Source: Akkermansiaceae bacterium UBA5689 (GTDB lineage Bacteria > Verrucomicrobiota > Verrucomicrobiia > Verrucomicrobiales > Akkermansiaceae). Taken from it: a stretch of DNA of 9,109 bases. Location of the stretch: assembly GCA_002420305.1 (NCBI GenBank), contig DIHT01000064.1, forward strand, positions 1 to 9,109, read 5' to 3'. The notes below the pieces were generated by a model. It searched no databases. It had not been told where the DNA came from and was given only the letters and a program-made list of their open reading frames with translations. This document shows positions 7,101 through 9,109 of the stretch, one piece after another (position 1 is the stretch's first letter; each line of letters starts with the position of its first letter). Position numbers and translations under genes: made by a program.

Positions 7101-9080
7101 CGAGACCAAAGCTTCCTTCACCTGGTTCACCCCGCCAATGGCAGGGTTTCCGCTATTTACGACACCGGTATTCATTCCATAGCGATAGACCTGCCCATTG
7201 ACCGAGCCCCCCGGCCAACCCGATGGGGTGGACGCGCTTTGTCGGACAATATCGTCCGTGAAAAGATAGGTCTGAGTATCCACATTGGTCGGATCCAGCC
7301 CAAGTTTGAAAGCCGCAGCCCGAAGAGTAGTGGTCCTGCTGATTCGGATCGGGCCCGAATAGACGGTGCCTGAAGTCGCGGTCGGTGTCGCCCCATTGGT
7401 CGTGTAACGAATGGTCGCCCCCGGCGTCTCGGTCGTAATTGCCACGGAAATAGGAGCATCATGAAACCCCCGGTCCGGGTTAAACTTTGTATCCGCGACC
7501 TTACCCTGACTTGTCGGTGTCGCGTTGATTGCGCCCGGTGTCGGATCATCAAAATAGAACGGATCACCCTGACCGAGACCACCCCCAGCGAGCGTCGGGA
7601 GAATCAAAAATGAATCATCAGAGATACTGTTGTTCAAGCCGTGGATCGCCAGCACATTGGATCCTCCCTCGTTGAGCACTCCGACACTTTCCGAGATGTT
7701 AAACACCTCCGGCTCGAACGCGTCCTGATCAGATCGTGTGGATAGGGAACCCGCATTCCACGCTGGTGTCCCAGCTCTGACATTCGAGCTCGCCACCCGT
7801 TCTCCGTTGATATACGCGACAAATCCGTCGTTGTATCGCATCGATAGAGAAAGGGCCTCCAGATCCTCCGCATTTTCTACAGTGAATGGGATCCGAGCAT
7901 ACACACTTCGATTCACCCCAACCATCCTCGCCGAAATATCGCTAGCAATCAAACCTCCACCACTTGAGCCATCCGGGGTGGTAAAGATAGGTAGCCCGCC
8001 GTTTTCCGTATCTCCAACCAGCCGAAAGTTACTGTTGAAAGAGGTAAACGATCCCCGGGCCGCAAACAACTCCATCGCAGATCCTCCACTTCTCTCCCAG
8101 AACATGGCCTCGATGGTGTGAGGCCCTGCACTCAGGTTGATTGAGCCAAAATTATTGGTCACACCATGGAACGTGGGATCAACCATGACGTCGCTACCAT
8201 TGACGCGGATCCGCCCCCCGTCATCCGAATTGAGGCCGAAAGTCCAAGTGCCCGCAGTTGGCACGATAATAGTGCCCGTCACCTCGACAACGTAATCATC
8301 TCCACCTCCACCGGGAAACGGCTGGTTATTGCCAAAATTACCATCGCCCCCGGTATCAAGAAAGTTGCAGACCGGAGCCACCACGACAGTCTCACTAGCG
8401 ACATTACTCCCATTGAGTGCCGCATCGGCAAGCTCGAGGCTCCAGAGCTGAACGGTCGAATGGACATCCCGCACCGTAAGCCCGGGAATCTGCAACCCAT
8501 AACCTATCCCTGTTTCGGCACTCGACCAGCCAAAGAACCCGCCGAATTCTGCCTCCGTCCAACTTAACCCAAGGCCGTTATTGCGCGGGACATAGATCAA
8601 GGCATCGGCACCTTCTTCCACGAGGGGAGCACCTACGAATGGTAACCCATAGGTCCGATCCTCGTCCTGCTCGGGATACTCGGGCCCAAATTCGTTAGCC
8701 ACCGTCACTCCGTCGGGCTGAAGAAGTGCAAGATATTCACCCCCTGCGTTGAGCTGGAAATTGGTATGGAGCTCAGAGGCTGGATTCCTGCGATCTTTAC
8801 CCGACGCAAAAACGACGAGAAATCCTCCGGCTTCAAGGGTCACCGAGGGCAAAGCCCATTTCGAAAGCTCCGCCTCATTATCGGTGAGAAACCAGCCGGT
8901 CAAGTTCACCGAGGAATCCTCGGGGTTGTGAATTTCAATCCAGTCCGAGAAGTCGCCATCCTCATCCGCAAGACTGGAATCATTATCCGCCATAAACTCG
9001 GTAATCAGCGGGCCTCCGTGCAGGACAGGTAAAAGGCCGAGCAACAGGACGAGCAGTCCAAATCGAAGAGTGGGTTTCAT
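4128..9080 (-). CDS. Very large secreted CotH-kinase / lamin-tail-domain multidomain protein
   Basis: A 1650-residue exported protein, intact from start to stop. Order of parts: signal peptide 1-22; lamin-tail (LTD) domain 23-150 (LITEFMADND, DWIEIHNP, LTGWFLTDN); a jelly-roll-like domain 172-497, split by a PA14-like module at about 200-345 (GTWTFGLNSDDGGRIRVNG, AGPHTIEAMFWE); a chitobiase/hexosaminidase C-terminal-like domain 525-607 (ATIRYTTNGATP); a CotH kinase core about 660-1000 (GLRIRGGFSRR, PKHSFRLFFRGEYG, YLNGIYWGMCETDERAE, EHDSEHSLG with Asp949); a second chitobiase-C-like domain 1078-1338 containing a second jelly roll at 1141-1297; a second LTD 1345-1487; a DPDGDG calcium-loop stretch 1534-1549; and a beta-rich tail to 1650. 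CotH is an atypical protein kinase known from Bacillus spore coat; the role of bacterial exported relatives is unsettled. The other modules suggest surface adhesion or glycan contact. There is no PEP-CTERM or terminal membrane segment. The start rests on the signal peptide; no Shine-Dalgarno is visible, and the frame stays open upstream to the window edge. Confidence 0.93.
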   Translation of the reverse strand: MKPTLRFGLLVLLLGLLPVLHGGPLITEFMADNDSSLADEDGDFSDWIEIHNPEDSSVNLTGWFLTDNEAELSKWALPSVTLEAGGFLVVFASGKDRRNPASELHTNFQLNAGGEYLALLQPDGVTVANEFGPEYPEQDEDRTYGLPFVGAPLVEEGADALIYVPRNNGLGLSWTEAEFGGFFGWSSAETGIGYGLQIPGLTVRDVHSTVQLWSLELADAALNGSNVASETVVVAPVCNFLDTGGDGNFGNNQPFPGGGGDDYVVEVTGTIIVPTAGTWTFGLNSDDGGRIRVNGSDVMVDPTFHGVTNNFGSINLSAGPHTIEAMFWERSGGSAMELFAARGSFTSFNSNFRLVGDTENGGLPIFTTPDGSSGGGLIASDISARMVGVNRSVYARIPFTVENAEDLEALSLSMRYNDGFVAYINGERVASSNVRAGTPAWNAGSLSTRSDQDAFEPEVFNISESVGVLNEGGSNVLAIHGLNNSISDDSFLILPTLAGGGLGQGDPFYFDDPTPGAINATPTSQGKVADTKFNPDRGFHDAPISVAITTETPGATIRYTTNGATPTATSGTVYSGPIRISRTTTLRAAAFKLGLDPTNVDTQTYLFTDDIVRQSASTPSGWPGGSVNGQVYRYGMNTGVVNSGNPAIGGVNQVKEALVSIPTLSIVLDQAGLTSSGTGIYSNPGSSGYAWEREASLELIHPPGWVDPDGNETGFQTGCGLRIRGGFSRRTQNPKHSFRLFFRGEYGAGRLNYKLFGDEGAEEFDKIDLRGPQNYSWAMGGTNQNSFIRDTWSRDLQGEMGHPYKKSRWYHLYLNGIYWGMCETDERAEANYGEIYFGGSEDDYDVVKSFGSVTDGNRSSYERLWQKWQSGFSSNSAYYNIQGRNADGSPNPSIEKLVDIDNLIDYMIITYYTGDRDGPGSRYTQPNPNNYFGVYNRVSPDGYKFFEHDSEHSLGTGENNMVTPFTRSTSLNQFNPHTLHERLATQNVEYRTKFADRVAMYCYNDGLLTDAAGIERVNRRADYISPAIYAHSARWGDTNRSHAAWLGAVQGVRNFITGRVPTLISQLRSVDWYPDVNPPILGQHGGTITGGRPLLIEGGPGTIYYTVNGEDPRRPGGALSPGARVYEGSTTTENLVSAGSVWKYLDDGSNQGTAWRQPDFDDGAWDSGPAELGYGDGNEVTTLSFGPNSNAKYPTTYFRRSFNATEASDFSRLNIGLRRDDGAVIYLNGIEVARSGMPAGVISYLTNANSVAGGADETTFFNFEVSADALFEGENTLAVEIHQVSGSSSDISFDLRLDGTKSSTENPLFLSTAGTSVVRARVRNGNEWSPLTAATFLVDTDLADGTSLAISEIHYRPSSPRDVELNAGFDESSDFEFIELLNKGSRPIDLGGLAFTAGIGFDFDAAATGTSLLAGERMVLVNNLAAFQFRYGNTLQVAGEYSGDLDNDGEQLVVSDSAGEIVLNVTYNDADPWPASADGEGYSLVLIAPGLVPNVNSPVAWRTSAETDGNPGGSDATSYSQWRTAEGIADDSADPDGDGLTNLMEYALGSSPSTHSDHAAPQSAVRELEIDGVTESYLTMEVRRRIGAEDVLIEPQYSEDLLTWSGGGENFTLISVSNNGDGSETLVFRGVSPVSENRTLYVRSQFTLSP

Positions 9081-9081
9081 T

Positions 9082-9109
9082 GGGTGTTGGGGGTGGGGGT
9101 GGGGGTGGG
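9082..9109 (+). repeat. GGGGGT tandem run with G-quadruplex potential
   Basis: Immediately before the large gene's ATG, the plus strand holds G-tracts at 9082-9084, 9089-9093, 9095-9099, 9101-9105 and 9107-9109, the last four separated by single T bases. This is a strong G-quadruplex pattern on the template strand; the transcript's leader would be C-rich (CCCCCA units). The run reaches the window edge, so its full length is unknown. Confidence 0.85.

Noticed and set aside
7172..7582. 136-codon open frame on the minus strand, Arg-rich.
   Set aside because: It is an out-of-frame shadow of the 1650-residue gene on the same strand; low-complexity Arg/Pro/Ser composition, no motif, no start signal.

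Overview
The window looks like an ordinary chromosomal stretch of a Verrucomicrobiota bacterium (Planctomycetota is the main alternative). The evidence is indirect. The largest gene encodes a very long secreted protein with the lamin-tail / PA14 / chitobiase-C-like / CotH mix common in that superphylum, and its tail carries a DPDGDGLTNLMEYALG calcium-loop motif followed by a 'YSEDLLTW' beta domain, a style typical of Verrucomicrobiota exoproteins. A second gene (3141-4031) resembles secreted proteins of unknown function that I recall mainly from Planctomycetota and Verrucomicrobiota. Base composition is moderately GC-rich by eye and even across the window. I see no tRNA, rRNA, CRISPR array, transposase or integrase.

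Layout. Positions 2-652 (+) hold the C-terminal half of a MATE-family multidrug/cation antiporter whose 5' end lies off the window. After a 47-bp convergent gap come four minus-strand genes, read from right to left: a 1650-residue CotH-kinase / lamin-tail surface protein (4128-9080); a 296-residue secreted six-cysteine protein of unknown function (3141-4031); a 399-residue SGNH/GDSL esterase with an extra C-terminal beta domain (1791-2990); and a 364-residue beta-lactamase-fold serine hydrolase (700-1794). All four start with a recognisable signal peptide, so this is an export-oriented cluster. The esterase and serine hydrolase overlap by 4 nt (ATGA) and are almost certainly co-translated. The other gaps are 96 and 150 bp, so the four genes could be one transcript or two or three.

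How they may work together. The two overlapping hydrolases form a plausible periplasmic or extracellular ester/amide-cleaving pair. The large protein is probably surface-attached or secreted and combines a CotH-type atypical kinase core with several adhesion or glycan-binding-like modules. No shared substrate can be read from the sequence. I see no defence system or other clearly new machinery. The points most worth a second look are the nested domain insertions in the large protein, its G-quadruplex-prone 5' flank, the repeat cluster upstream of the esterase, and a hairpin that covers the ribosome-binding site of the unknown secreted gene.
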